DNA of 64,000 nucleotides from Streptomyces sp. NBC_01351 (GTDB lineage: Bacteria > Actinomycetota > Actinomycetes > Streptomycetales > Streptomycetaceae), in assembly GCF_036237315.1 (NCBI RefSeq), contig NZ_CP108356.1:7321501-7385500 (forward strand), read 5' to 3'. Both the position numbers and the translations under genes were made by a program. Under the pieces are notes generated by a model. It saw only the letters and a program-made list of their open reading frames with translations. It did not search any database and was not told the origin of the DNA. Below are positions 52,080 to 61,031 of the stretch, in pieces. Position 1 is the first letter of the stretch; each line of letters starts with the position of its first letter.

Positions 52080-53253
52080 CCGCCATTCCGGGTGCGGGCC
52101 GGCGCCCTATCGTCAGTACGTGCACCAGCGCCCCGGCGAACTGAAGTCCGGCGATCCCGGTCACCAGCATCCACGCCGGCGCTTCGGCGGCGAGCCCCAC
52201 GAGGGCGGCGCCGACCGACGCCGCCGTCATCTTCAGCCCCGCCCCCAGGGTGAACACCTGAGTCCGCACCCCGTCCGGGGCGTAGTCCGCGCGGATCCGG
52301 AGCGTGGCCGTGAGCAGCGGGCCGTCGCACACCCCGGCCACCGCGAACAACACCGCCGTGACCGCGACGGACGGGGTGAACGCGGCCGCGGTCAGGGCCA
52401 CCCCCGTCCCGGCCAGCGCCCACCGCACCAGCCGGCCGGGCTCCACCGACGTCATCCGGCCCAGCGTGAGCGAGCCCGCCAGTGCGCCGACCGCGAAGGC
52501 GGTCATCAGCACGCCCCCGGCGCCCGGGCTGCCGAGCCCGGTGGCGAGGAGCACCGCGGTGGTGGTGAGCGCGCCGATGCCGACGAAGGCCAGGGTCGTT
52601 GCCGAGGTGATGGCCCGCAGCTCCCGGACCCGCCACAGTGCGGTGAGCCCCGCGCCCGCCCCGGCGAGGGCCCCGTGCCGCGGCCCGCCCGCGCTCGGAG
52701 CCTCGTACGGGAGGGTCGCGGCCAGCGTTGCCGCCAGCGCCGTGGAGGCGGCCAGGACCCCCATCGCCGGCCCGGCCGAGACCATCGCCGCGACCAGGCT
52801 GACCACCGCCGGGGCGGCGACCGCCGAGGCGTTGTAGGTGGAGGCGTCCCAGCCGTACGCCCGGTCGCGCCCGGGCCCGGCCGGGACCAGCCCCGTGACC
52901 AGGCTGGACAGCCCGCCCGTGACCATCGGCCCGCAGGTCCCGCCGAGCGCCGCCACCGCGAAGACCAGCGCCACCGGGGCCCGGCCCAGCAGCAGGGACA
53001 GGGTGGCCGCGGCGGCCGTGAACCCGGCCAGCGCCCCGACGTAGAAGAGCCGCGGCCTGCGCGTCCGGGCGGCGGCGGCGCCCGCGAGCGGGGCCGCCAG
53101 GATGTTCGGAACCAGCCAGGCGGTCAGGACGAACGCCCCGTGTGCCGCGCTCCCGGTGCGCTCCAGTGCGAGCAGCACCACGGCCATGCCCATGCCCTCG
53201 TTGGCGAAGCGCGCTGCCAGCGCCGCCGCCAGGTAACGCCCGAACCCACCCAT
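52015..53253 (-). CDS. MFS transporter
   Basis: 412 residues with twelve predicted membrane segments, starting GGFGRYLAAALAARFANEGMGMAVVLLALERTGS. The loop after helix 2 reads AAARTRRPRLFY and the middle loop lies near 190-205. It resembles drug-efflux or unknown-substrate MFS proteins. Divergent from a CGNR regulator across a symmetrical operator, so it is probably controlled by it. The C-terminus overlaps the transglutaminase-like gene on the other strand. Confidence 0.87.
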   Translation of the reverse strand: MGGFGRYLAAALAARFANEGMGMAVVLLALERTGSAAHGAFVLTAWLVPNILAAPLAGAAAARTRRPRLFYVGALAGFTAAAATLSLLLGRAPVALVFAVAALGGTCGPMVTGGLSSLVTGLVPAGPGRDRAYGWDASTYNASAVAAPAVVSLVAAMVSAGPAMGVLAASTALAATLAATLPYEAPSAGGPRHGALAGAGAGLTALWRVRELRAITSATTLAFVGIGALTTTAVLLATGLGSPGAGGVLMTAFAVGALAGSLTLGRMTSVEPGRLVRWALAGTGVALTAAAFTPSVAVTAVLFAVAGVCDGPLLTATLRIRADYAPDGVRTQVFTLGAGLKMTAASVGAALVGLAAEAPAWMLVTGIAGLQFAGALVHVLTIGRRPAPGMAVTGPSAGFATAPAGRRSPGAP

Positions 53254-53273
53254 TCCGGACCCCCGTGCGTTGT

Positions 53274-53301
53274 GTAACGTGATAGGCGGACAAGACGTTA
53301 C
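53274..53301. promoter_or_regulatory. inverted repeat between the MFS and CGNR genes
   Basis: GTAACGT (53274-53280) and ACGTTAC (53295-53301) are perfect arms with a 14-bp spacer, placed between divergent start codons (53253 and 53334). It is the likely binding site of the CGNR protein. Confidence 0.6.
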
Positions 53302-53333
53302 GTCATTCGAGTGTACGAGGAAAGGATCCAGTC

Positions 53334-53894
53334 GTGGTGGACTCCGGAGGGGGCTTCTCGGCCGTGCGGCGGCTGATCGACCTTGCCGAGGCGGTCCGCG
53401 CCACCCCCGACCTGCCCCGTTCCGACCTCGCGGAGCTGCTCGGCGGACACGGGGAGCGCCCCGCCGACCTCACCGAGGCTGCCTTCCCCGAGGCGAGTGC
53501 GGCGGAACTGCGCGCCGCCGCCCGGCGGATGGGGGAGGTGCTCGCGGAGGGCGACGAGGACCGGGCCGCCCGGGCGCTCAACGCCCTGTTCGAGGAGTGC
53601 GCCACCCGCCCCCGGTTGACCCGGCACGACGGGCACCCCTGGCACCTGCACGTGGACCGGGGCGAAGGGGCCGGCTGGGGCGACTGGTTCCTGGCTTCCG
53701 GCGCCCTCGCACTCGCCCAGCTGCTGACGGAGTACGGGCGGATCGCCTGGGGTGCCTGCGCGGCCGCGGGCTGCGGGCGGTTCTTCCTGGCCACCGGGCC
53801 GGGCAGTGCCCGCCGGTACTGCTCCGGCACGTGCGCGACCCGCGCCCGGGTCGCGGCCCACCGCCGGCGGCTGCGCGAAGCCGGTAGCAGCTGA
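53334..53894 (+). CDS. CGNR zinc-finger (ABATE) regulator
   Basis: 186 residues from GTG 53334 (GTG 53337 is also possible) behind GAGGAAAGG. The N-terminal ABATE-type region (about 1-125) probably binds a ligand. The C-terminus CAAAGCGRFFLATGPGSARRYCSGTCATRARVAAHRRR has four Cys arranged as in CGNR zinc fingers and a basic tail for DNA contact. Divergent from the MFS gene. It resembles repressors that control their neighbouring efflux pump. Confidence 0.87.
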   Translation: MVDSGGGFSAVRRLIDLAEAVRATPDLPRSDLAELLGGHGERPADLTEAAFPEASAAELRAAARRMGEVLAEGDEDRAARALNALFEECATRPRLTRHDGHPWHLHVDRGEGAGWGDWFLASGALALAQLLTEYGRIAWGACAAAGCGRFFLATGPGSARRYCSGTCATRARVAAHRRRLREAGSS

Positions 53895-53895
53895 T

Positions 53896-53908
53896 AGGAA
53901 ACTTTCTT
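53896..53908 (+). promoter_or_regulatory. AGGAAACTTTCTT quasi-palindrome upstream of the lyase gene
   Basis: AGGAAA-C-TTTCTT (53896-53908), with a GAAACTTTC core symmetrical about C, starts directly after the CGNR stop codon and about 95 bp before the lyase start. Similar GGAAACTTTCC-type sequences occur before secreted hydrolase genes in streptomycetes, to my recollection. The regulator is not identified. Confidence 0.4.
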
Positions 53909-54001
53909 GTCGGACATCGTTGTCAGCTTGGCATGGGCATGAGTATCTTCGGGCCACCGGCCCCCCTTTCTCCGGCGCCCCCTCCCACCGGAAGGCCCCC
54001 C

Positions 54002-55204
54002 ATGCGTTTCGGAATCCCCGCAGGGCTCGCCGCCCTGACCCTCGGCTTAGCCGCGACACTGCTTCCCGCCCCGACCCTGGCGGCGCCCGCAGCGCCCGCC
54101 GCAGTCGCCGCCCCCGACCGGTTCGCGCACCCCGGAGTCCTCAACAGCCGCGCCCAGTTGGACTTCGTCCGGACCCAGGTGCAGGCCGGCCGCCAGCCGT
54201 GGAAGGCGGCGTACGACCAGATGCTGGGGAGCAAGTACGGCTCACTGACCCGCACCCCGAAACCGCGCGCGGTCGTCGAGTGCGGCTCGTACTCGAACCC
54301 GAACATCGGCTGCACCGACGAGCGCGAGGACGCCATCGCGGCCTATAGCCACGCACTCGCCTGGTACATCACCAAGGACGCGAGGTACGCCCGGAAGTCC
54401 ATCGAGCTGATGGACGCCTGGTCCGCGACCATCAAGGACCACACCAACAGCAACGCGCCGCTGCAGAGCGGCTGGGCGGGCTCCACCTGGCCGCGCGCCG
54501 CCGAGATCATCAAGCACACGTACACCGGCGGTTGGCCGAACCAGGGGCGTTTCGCGACGATGCTGCGCGAGGTCTACCTGCCCGAGGTGATCGGCGGGAA
54601 GCCGAACAGCAACGGCAATTGGGAACTGATCATGATGGACGCCGCCGTCGGGATCTCCGTCCACCTCGACGACCGCGCGAACTACGACAAGGCCATGGGC
54701 ATCTACCTCGGCCGCGTCCCCGCCTACTTCTACCTGGCGTCCGACGGAGCGCAGCCCGCCTACCCGCCGCGTTCGGGCATCGACACCAGGAGCGAGCTGA
54801 TCGACTACTGGCACGGCCAGAGCACCTTCGTGGACGGACTGGCCCAGGAGACCTGCCGGGACTTTGGCCACACCGGCATGGGCATCGCGGCGACCATGCA
54901 CGTCGCCGAGACCTCACGGATCCAAGGCCGCGACCTGTACCCGCAGTTCAAGGACCGCTTCCGGCACGCGCTCGGCTTCCACGCGAAGTACGAACTCGGC
55001 GCGGCGGTCCCCTCCTGGCTCTGCGGCGGCACGGTCACCAAGGGGATCGGCCCGGCCACCGAGGTCGGCTACAACGCCCTGAACACCCGGCTCGGCATCA
55101 CCATGGAGAACACCCGCAAGCTCACCGAGGGGCGGCGCCCCGCGGGCACCGAGAACCACTTCGAGGCCTGGGAGACCCTGACCCACGCCGCGAACCCCAA
55201 CTGA
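54002..55204 (+). CDS. secreted alginate-lyase-like protein
   Basis: 400 residues from ATG 54002. A signal peptide runs to about APTLAAPAAP. The alpha/alpha-barrel sequence FAHPGVLNSRAQLDFVRTQVQAGRQPWKAAYDQM, AIAAYSHALAWYITKDARYARKSIELMDAWS, SNGNWELIMMDAAVGISV and DFGHTGMGIAATMHVAE with Asn, His and Tyr-rich stretches fits the PL5-type alginate lyase family (Pfam Alginate_lyase). It probably depolymerises a uronic-acid polysaccharide outside the cell. Codon 16, inside the signal peptide, is TTA (54047-54049), read by the bldA tRNA in streptomycetes, so translation may be restricted to differentiating cells. Confidence 0.85.
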   Translation: MRFGIPAGLAALTLGLAATLLPAPTLAAPAAPAAVAAPDRFAHPGVLNSRAQLDFVRTQVQAGRQPWKAAYDQMLGSKYGSLTRTPKPRAVVECGSYSNPNIGCTDEREDAIAAYSHALAWYITKDARYARKSIELMDAWSATIKDHTNSNAPLQSGWAGSTWPRAAEIIKHTYTGGWPNQGRFATMLREVYLPEVIGGKPNSNGNWELIMMDAAVGISVHLDDRANYDKAMGIYLGRVPAYFYLASDGAQPAYPPRSGIDTRSELIDYWHGQSTFVDGLAQETCRDFGHTGMGIAATMHVAETSRIQGRDLYPQFKDRFRHALGFHAKYELGAAVPSWLCGGTVTKGIGPATEVGYNALNTRLGITMENTRKLTEGRRPAGTENHFEAWETLTHAANPN

Positions 55205-55218
55205 GCGCCGGACACGGC

Positions 55219-55253
55219 GATGCGACGGCCCCGCGCCGCGGGGCCGTCGCATC
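55219..55253. terminator. strong bidirectional terminator after the lyase gene
   Basis: GATGCGACGGCCCCGCG (55219-55235) and its exact inverse (55237-55253) are 17-bp arms separated by a single base, between two convergent genes. Confidence 0.85.
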
Positions 55254-55269
55254 CGTACTCTCGGGCGGG

Positions 55270-55992
55270 TCAGCCCGCCTCGCGGACCTCGGCAGCCGTC
55301 GGCGCGGTACCGCCCAGGTGGGCCGGGAGCCACCAGGAGTCGGTGGCGTCCTTGGGCTTGGCCGGGTAGGCGCTCTGCGCCGAGTCGAGCAGCTCCTGCA
55401 CCCGCTCGCGCAGCCTGCGCGTGATCGCACCGGCGTACTGGTCGGTCGGCGCCTCGATCGGCTCGCCGACCCGCATCGTCACCGGGATGTGGCTGCGCTT
55501 CAGGTTCTTCGGGCGGCCCTTGGTCCACAGGCGCTGGGTGCCCCACAGCGCCACCGGGATCAGCGGGACCCCGGCCTCCTGCGCCATGCGCGCCGCACCC
55601 GACTTGAAGCTCTTGAGAGTGAAGGACTGGGAGATCGTCGCCTCCGGGAACACCCCGATGATCTCGCCCGACCGCAGCGAGTCGAGGGCGTGCTGGTACG
55701 CCGTCTCACCCTGCGTGCGGTCCACCGGGATGTGCTTCATGGCGCGCATCAGCGGCCCCGACACCCGGTGCCGGAAGACCGACTCCTTCGCCATGAAGCG
55801 CACGAGCCGCTTCTGCGGCCGCGCGGTCAGGCCGGCGAAGATGAAGTCGAGGTATCCGATGTGGTTCGACACCAGGACCGCCCCGCCCTGGCGCGGGATG
55901 TTCTCGGTGCCCTTCATGTCGATGCGGATGTCGAGCGCCCGGAACAGCGTGTGCGCGGCGCCGATCACCGGGGGGTAGATGAGCTCAGCCAT
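55270..55992 (-). CDS. 1-acylglycerol-3-phosphate O-acyltransferase (PlsC family)
   Basis: 240 residues. The acyltransferase motif is NHIGYLD (Asn43-Asp49, with the catalytic His44 and Asp49 of HxxxxD), followed by VFPEATIS for phosphate contact and VPLIPVALWG. It adds the second acyl chain to lysophosphatidic acid at the membrane. The C-terminal tail of about 30 residues is polar. Housekeeping in character, with no linked lipid genes. Confidence 0.92.
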   Translation of the reverse strand: MAELIYPPVIGAAHTLFRALDIRIDMKGTENIPRQGGAVLVSNHIGYLDFIFAGLTARPQKRLVRFMAKESVFRHRVSGPLMRAMKHIPVDRTQGETAYQHALDSLRSGEIIGVFPEATISQSFTLKSFKSGAARMAQEAGVPLIPVALWGTQRLWTKGRPKNLKRSHIPVTMRVGEPIEAPTDQYAGAITRRLRERVQELLDSAQSAYPAKPKDATDSWWLPAHLGGTAPTAAEVREAG

Positions 55993-56222
55993 GGTGCGGA
56001 GACCCCGCTTTCTGCCTGGGGAGGTGCTCCCGGCCGGAAGTTACGGCAGCGTAGGTACGCGGCCATGGGGATCGTGCCCCATACGCGGGCTGCTGGCCAG
56101 TCCAGATGCCCGTGCCCGGGGAGATTCTCGTCACGCCGGGAATGCCGCAGGTGCGAGCCGCGCTCCGATCGTCATACGGGCGTACGGCGATGATGTACGC
56201 GTACGAAGGTGGATGAAGCCGG

Positions 56223-56606
56223 ATGAAGGCGGGCGAAGGCGTGGCGGAGGCGGGAGTTCGGGTGCCCGGGCGAGCGGACGGTGCCGCGCGGCCGGGTGTG
56301 GTGGAGCTGGGCGAGGCGGAGCTGGGTGCGGTGCCGGGGGAGCGGGCCAGCCTCGTGCAGTTCTCCAGCGCCTTCTGCCAGCCCTGCCGGGCCACCCGGC
56401 GGATCCTCGCCGAGGTCGCGTCGATGGTCGAGGGGGTCGTGCACATCGAGATCGACGCGGAGGAGCGGCTGGACCTCGTACGGGCCCTCGGCATCGAGAA
56501 GACCCCGACCGTGCTCGTGCTGGACTCGGCGGGCCGCGTGGTGCGGCGGGCGGCCGGGATGCCGCGCAAGGTGGACGTGATCGCCGCCCTGGGGGCTGCC
56601 GTATGA
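56223..56606 (+). CDS. thioredoxin-fold protein
   Basis: 127 residues. The active site is CQPC in VQFSSAFCQPCRATRRILAEVASMVEGVVHIEIDAEERLDLVRALGIEKTPTVLVLDSAGRVVRRA, with the cis-Pro in KTPTVL. The first 25 residues are an unstructured Ala/Gly-rich extension, so an internal start (GTG near V26) is possible. The CQPC pair differs from the standard CGPC, suggesting a different redox potential. No signal peptide or membrane segment. Confidence 0.85.
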   Translation: MKAGEGVAEAGVRVPGRADGAARPGVVELGEAELGAVPGERASLVQFSSAFCQPCRATRRILAEVASMVEGVVHIEIDAEERLDLVRALGIEKTPTVLVLDSAGRVVRRAAGMPRKVDVIAALGAAV

Positions 56607-56797
56607 CGCGCCGCCGGGGCCCCGGCCGGGCCTGATCCCGGAGGGCGGGTGCCCTGGGCGGGGGTTAGGGCGGGCCCTGGGCTGGGCCTGGGCTGGGCCT
56701 GGACGCGCCGGTGCGTGCGCCCGCACGCAGCGTGACGCGCCTGACATCTGCCTCGTCCCGCTTGACTGTGTACACGGGAGATCGCCAGGCTGGCGGC

Positions 56798-56878
56798 ATG
56801 CGGTATGAACTCCTGCTCTTCGGCCGGGTCCACATAGACCTCGTCCGCCACGCGAGCGCGCGCTGTTGGGATCACTGA
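56798..56878 (+). CDS. short cysteine-containing leader peptide
   Basis: A 26-residue ORF starting MRYELLLFG and containing HIDLVRHASARCW near the end. Short peptides with an HIDLxRxxSAxC motif are conserved in actinomycetes upstream of sulfur- or flavin-related genes and are thought to sense cysteine supply by ribosome stalling. No ribosome site precedes it, and TTGACT (56763-56768) is about 30 bp upstream, so its mRNA may be leaderless. It is 61 bp before the flavin reductase. Codons for Cys near the stop suit an attenuation role. The spacer 56607-56797 otherwise holds only a GGCCTGGGCT repeat. Confidence 0.75.
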   Translation: MRYELLLFGRVHIDLVRHASARCWDH

Positions 56879-56939
56879 ACGCCCCGACCCCTGATCCCCG
56901 ACCGTGCCCGCGTTCGCCGCGGCAGAAGGAAAGCTCGCC

Positions 56940-57494
56940 ATGACCGCTCCGACCGCCCCGACGGCTTCGTCCCCCCGCCCCGACACCGCCCGTCCCGGCT
57001 CGCCCGAGCTCCTGCGCTCCGTCTTCCGGCGGCACGCCGCCGGCGTCGCCGTGATCACCGCCTCGGACGGCGGGCGGCCGGTGGGCTTCACCGCGACCTC
57101 GCTCAACTCGGTCTCCGCCGACCCGCCCCTGCTCTCGTTCACGATCGGCACCGGGGCCTCCAGCTGGCCGGCGGTGCGCGACAGCGAGTACCTCGGGGTC
57201 CACATACTCGGCGAGCACCAGCGGGAGCTGGCGGGCGTGTTCGCCCGCAGCGGAGCGGACCGTTTCGGTCCGGCCACCGACTGGAGCACCGGCCCGCACG
57301 GGGTCCCGGTGCTGGACGGAGTGCTGGCGTGGCTGGTCTGCAGGGTGGTGGCGCGCGTTCCCGCCGGAGAGCACCGTGTGATCATCGCTGAGGCGGTCGC
57401 CGGCGATCCCGTCGGGGACCCTGCCGGGGATCCGGCGGGGCAAGGCAGGCCCCTCCTGTACCACCAGGGGCGCTTCAACGCGTTGCGCGACTGA
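56940..57494 (+). CDS. flavin reductase family protein
   Basis: 184 residues from ATG 56940, with GAAGGAAAG before it. The FMN-binding flavin reductase core is HAAGVAVITASDGGRPVGFTATSLNSVSADPPLLSFTIGTGASSWPAVRDSEYLGVHIL, then the GVPVLDGVLAWLVCRV segment. It reduces free FMN with NAD(P)H for two-component monooxygenases, often those releasing sulfur from sulfonates. The leader peptide upstream agrees with control by sulfur state. A small GDPxGDP repeat near residue 165 is unusual. Confidence 0.85.
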   Translation: MTAPTAPTASSPRPDTARPGSPELLRSVFRRHAAGVAVITASDGGRPVGFTATSLNSVSADPPLLSFTIGTGASSWPAVRDSEYLGVHILGEHQRELAGVFARSGADRFGPATDWSTGPHGVPVLDGVLAWLVCRVVARVPAGEHRVIIAEAVAGDPVGDPAGDPAGQGRPLLYHQGRFNALRD

Positions 57495-57695
57495 ATCGTC
57501 CCTGTTGAGGCGGGTTGGGTGGCGTTGGACAGATCACAGTTCACCGGCCTTGCGACTTGGCGGGTCCCACGATGTACTGACGAGTAACATTCCCATCGGA
57601 GCGCGGGCCGCCCCGACCGGGATCCGCCCGACAAGGCGCCTATGCTGCCTGCACAAGGCGGTATCAGTAAAAGACGATGCGGTAGGAGAGCCGGC

Positions 57696-58481
57696 GTGAG
57701 CCTGAGGATCGTTGTCTGTGTGAAGTACGTGCCCGACGCCACCGGCGACCGGCACTTCGCCGATGACCTGACCGTCGACCGCGACGACGTCGACGGCCTG
57801 CTTTCGGAGCTCGACGAGTACGCCGTCGAGCAGGCTCTGCAGATCGCCGATGAGGCCGACGACGCGGAGATCACCGTCCTGACGGTGGGCCCCGAGGACG
57901 CCAAGGACGCGCTGCGCAAGGCGCTTTCGATGGGTGCGGACAAGGCCATCCACGTCGAGGACGACGACCTGCACGGCACCGACGTCATCGGCACCTCGCT
58001 GGTGCTCGCCAAGGCCATCGAGAAGGCCGGCTACGACCTGGTCATCACCGGCATGGCGTCGACCGACGGCACCATGGGCGTGCTGCCGGCGATCCTGGCC
58101 GAGCGCCTGGGCGTCCCGCAGGTCACCCTGCTCTCCGAGGTCAAGGTCGAGGACGGCACCGTGACCGGCCGCCGTGACGGCGACTCCGCGAGCGAGCAGC
58201 TGGAGGCCTCCCTCCCCGCGGTCGTCTCCGTGACCGACCAGTCGGGCGAGGCCCGCTACCCCTCCTTCAAGGGCATCATGGCCGCCAAGAAGAAGCCGGT
58301 CGAGTCCTGGGACCTGGAGGAGCTGGAGATCGAGGCCGACGAGGTCGGTCTGGAAGGCTCCTGGACCGCGGTCGACTCCGCGGCGCAGCGTCCGGCGCGC
58401 ACCGCCGGCACGATCGTCAAGGACGAGGGCGAGGGCGGCAAGGCGCTGGCCGAGTTCCTGGCCGGCCAGAAGTTCATCTAA
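57696..58481 (+). CDS. etfB: electron transfer flavoprotein beta subunit
   Basis: 261 residues from GTG 57696, behind TAGGAGAG. Typical start LRIVVCVKYVPD, DEYAVEQALQIADE and the signature VITGMASTDGTMGVLPAILAERLGVPQVTLLSEV. It forms, with EtfA, the soluble FAD/AMP carrier that takes electrons from acyl-CoA dehydrogenases and passes them to the respiratory chain. Followed by etfA after 59 bp, in one operon. Confidence 0.96.
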   Translation: MSLRIVVCVKYVPDATGDRHFADDLTVDRDDVDGLLSELDEYAVEQALQIADEADDAEITVLTVGPEDAKDALRKALSMGADKAIHVEDDDLHGTDVIGTSLVLAKAIEKAGYDLVITGMASTDGTMGVLPAILAERLGVPQVTLLSEVKVEDGTVTGRRDGDSASEQLEASLPAVVSVTDQSGEARYPSFKGIMAAKKKPVESWDLEELEIEADEVGLEGSWTAVDSAAQRPARTAGTIVKDEGEGGKALAEFLAGQKFI

Positions 58482-58540
58482 GAACTTCGGCCAACCCCTC
58501 ATAGCCCCCAGACACTTCGCAATAGCAGGAGAGCAGTCCC

Positions 58541-59503
<963 letters not shown>

Positions 59504-59542
59504 TCGCCTGACCTGCGCTTCTCTTCGTAGCTTCGCTTCTCC

Positions 59543-59575
59543 GGGGCCGTGTGGTGTTTGTCACCGCGCGGCCCC
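59543..59575 (+). terminator. terminator of the etfBA operon
   Basis: GGGGCCG (59543-59549) and CGGCCCC (59569-59575) form the outer stem, and GGTG/CACC strengthens the inside. Located about 40 bp after the etfA stop. Confidence 0.65.
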
Positions 59576-59654
59576 GAGTCGTTTGTCCAGGACGGCCGAG
59601 GGACCATTGACGGAGCGGAATGCCATGACTAAATTCTGCTATGCGGATCTAAGC

Positions 59655-59669
59655 TTCCGTGAAGCGGAA
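59655..59669 (+). promoter_or_regulatory. TTCCG-N5-CGGAA palindrome before the aldolase-type gene
   Basis: TTCCG (59655-59659), 5 bp, CGGAA (59665-59669), overlapping the ribosome-binding region 17-31 bp upstream of ATG 59686. It resembles the operators of IclR-type regulators. The regulator gene is not in the window. Confidence 0.4.
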
Positions 59670-59685
59670 AAGAGGAGAGTGCACG

Positions 59686-60984
59686 ATGGGTCAGCAGGAG
59701 AAGGTGGCGACGAGCCTCGCAGGCGCGGTCAGCGAGGGCATCAGCGCCTCCCTCGCGCCGGTGGACGCGGAACTCGCGCGCCACTACCCGGGCGACCCCG
59801 GCACCCGTCAGCCCATCCACACGGTCTACGTACCGGGTGACGTCTTCGCGGCGGACACCATCCGCTCCTGGGGCGACCAGGCCCTCGCGGCCCTCGACGA
59901 GCACGCCCCGGACGCCGCCACCTTCGCCAAGGTGCTCGGCATCTCCGACGAGCTGGCCGTGCCGGTCTACGACCGCGTCCGCGCCAAGCTCGCCTCCGAG
60001 CCCATCGAGGACCTCCGTGTCGACTTCGAGGACGGCTTCGGCGTCCGCTCCGACGAGGAGGAGGACCAGGCCGCGGCCCGTGCCGCCCGCCTGATCTCCG
60101 AGGCGTACTCCAACGGCACCAATGCCCCCTACATGGGCATCCGCATGAAGTGCATGGAGTCCAACGTCCGCGACCGCGGCATCCGCACCACGGACATCTT
60201 CCTGTCCGGCCTGCTCGCCCACGGCGGCCTCCCGGACAACCTGGTCCTGACCCTGCCCAAGGTGACGTACGCCGAGCAGGTCACCGCCTTCGTCAAGCTG
60301 CTGGAGGCCTTCGAGACGGCCCGCGGCCTGCGCCCGGGCCGGATCGGCTTCGAGATCCAGATCGAGACCAGCCAGTCCATCCTGGCCTCCGACGGCACCG
60401 CCACCGTCGCCCGCATGATCGAGGCCTCCAAGGGCCGCGCCACCGGTCTGCACTACGGCACCTTCGACTACAGCGCCTGCGTCGGCGTCTCCGCCGCGTA
60501 CCAGGCCAGCGACCACCCCGCCGCCGACCACGCGAAGGCGATCATGCAGGTCGCGGCGGCCGGCACCGGCGTGCGCGTCTCCGACGGCTCGACCAACGTG
60601 CTGCCGATCGGCACCACCGAGAAGGTCCACGAGGGCTGGAAGCTGCACTACGGCCTCACCCGCCGCGCCCTGGCCCGCGCCTACTACCAGGGCTGGGACA
60701 TGCACCCGGCGCACCTGCCGACCCGCTACGCGGCCGTCTTCGTCTTCTACCGCGAGGGCCTCGAAACCGCCGCCGCGCGCCTGAAGGCGTACGTCGCCAA
60801 GATCGAGGGCGACGTGATGGACGAGCCCGCCACCGCCAAGGCCCTGGCCGGCTACCTGGTCCGCGGCCTCGACTGTGGCGCCGTGGGCGCCGAGGAGGTC
60901 ACCGCCCTGACCGGCCTGACCCGCGCCGAACTCGACGCCTTCGCCATCCCGCGCCGCTCGGCAACGCTGACGGCGTCTGCCTGA
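59686..60984 (+). CDS. CitE/HpcH-like aldolase family protein (DUF6986 type)
   Basis: 432 residues from ATG 59686, with AGGAGAG upstream. The barrel has the lyase motif DLRVDFEDGFGVRSDEEEDQAAARAARLI, where Asp and Glu would bind Mg, and IGFEIQIETSQSIL, ATGLHYGTFDYSACVGVS and HPAHLPTRYAAVFVFYREG. These features are shared with citrate lyase beta subunits and malate synthase-like enzymes, which condense or split 2-oxoacid or acyl-CoA substrates. The reaction is not established for this subgroup. A palindrome covering its leader suggests tight regulation. Convergent with the WD40 gene, with a shared terminator. Confidence 0.8.
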   Translation: MGQQEKVATSLAGAVSEGISASLAPVDAELARHYPGDPGTRQPIHTVYVPGDVFAADTIRSWGDQALAALDEHAPDAATFAKVLGISDELAVPVYDRVRAKLASEPIEDLRVDFEDGFGVRSDEEEDQAAARAARLISEAYSNGTNAPYMGIRMKCMESNVRDRGIRTTDIFLSGLLAHGGLPDNLVLTLPKVTYAEQVTAFVKLLEAFETARGLRPGRIGFEIQIETSQSILASDGTATVARMIEASKGRATGLHYGTFDYSACVGVSAAYQASDHPAADHAKAIMQVAAAGTGVRVSDGSTNVLPIGTTEKVHEGWKLHYGLTRRALARAYYQGWDMHPAHLPTRYAAVFVFYREGLETAAARLKAYVAKIEGDVMDEPATAKALAGYLVRGLDCGAVGAEEVTALTGLTRAELDAFAIPRRSATLTASA

Positions 60985-60999
60985 TCCTCGCTCTGCGCG

Positions 61000-61031
61000 C
61001 GGCCCGGCCCGGAGTCATCCGAGCCGGGCCG
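61000..61031. terminator. bidirectional terminator between the aldolase-type and WD40 genes
   Basis: CGGCCCGGC (61000-61008) and GCCGGGCCG (61023-61031) are perfect 9-bp arms, with an additional inner CCGG/CCG pairing. It overlaps the last codons of the WD40 gene. Confidence 0.7.
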
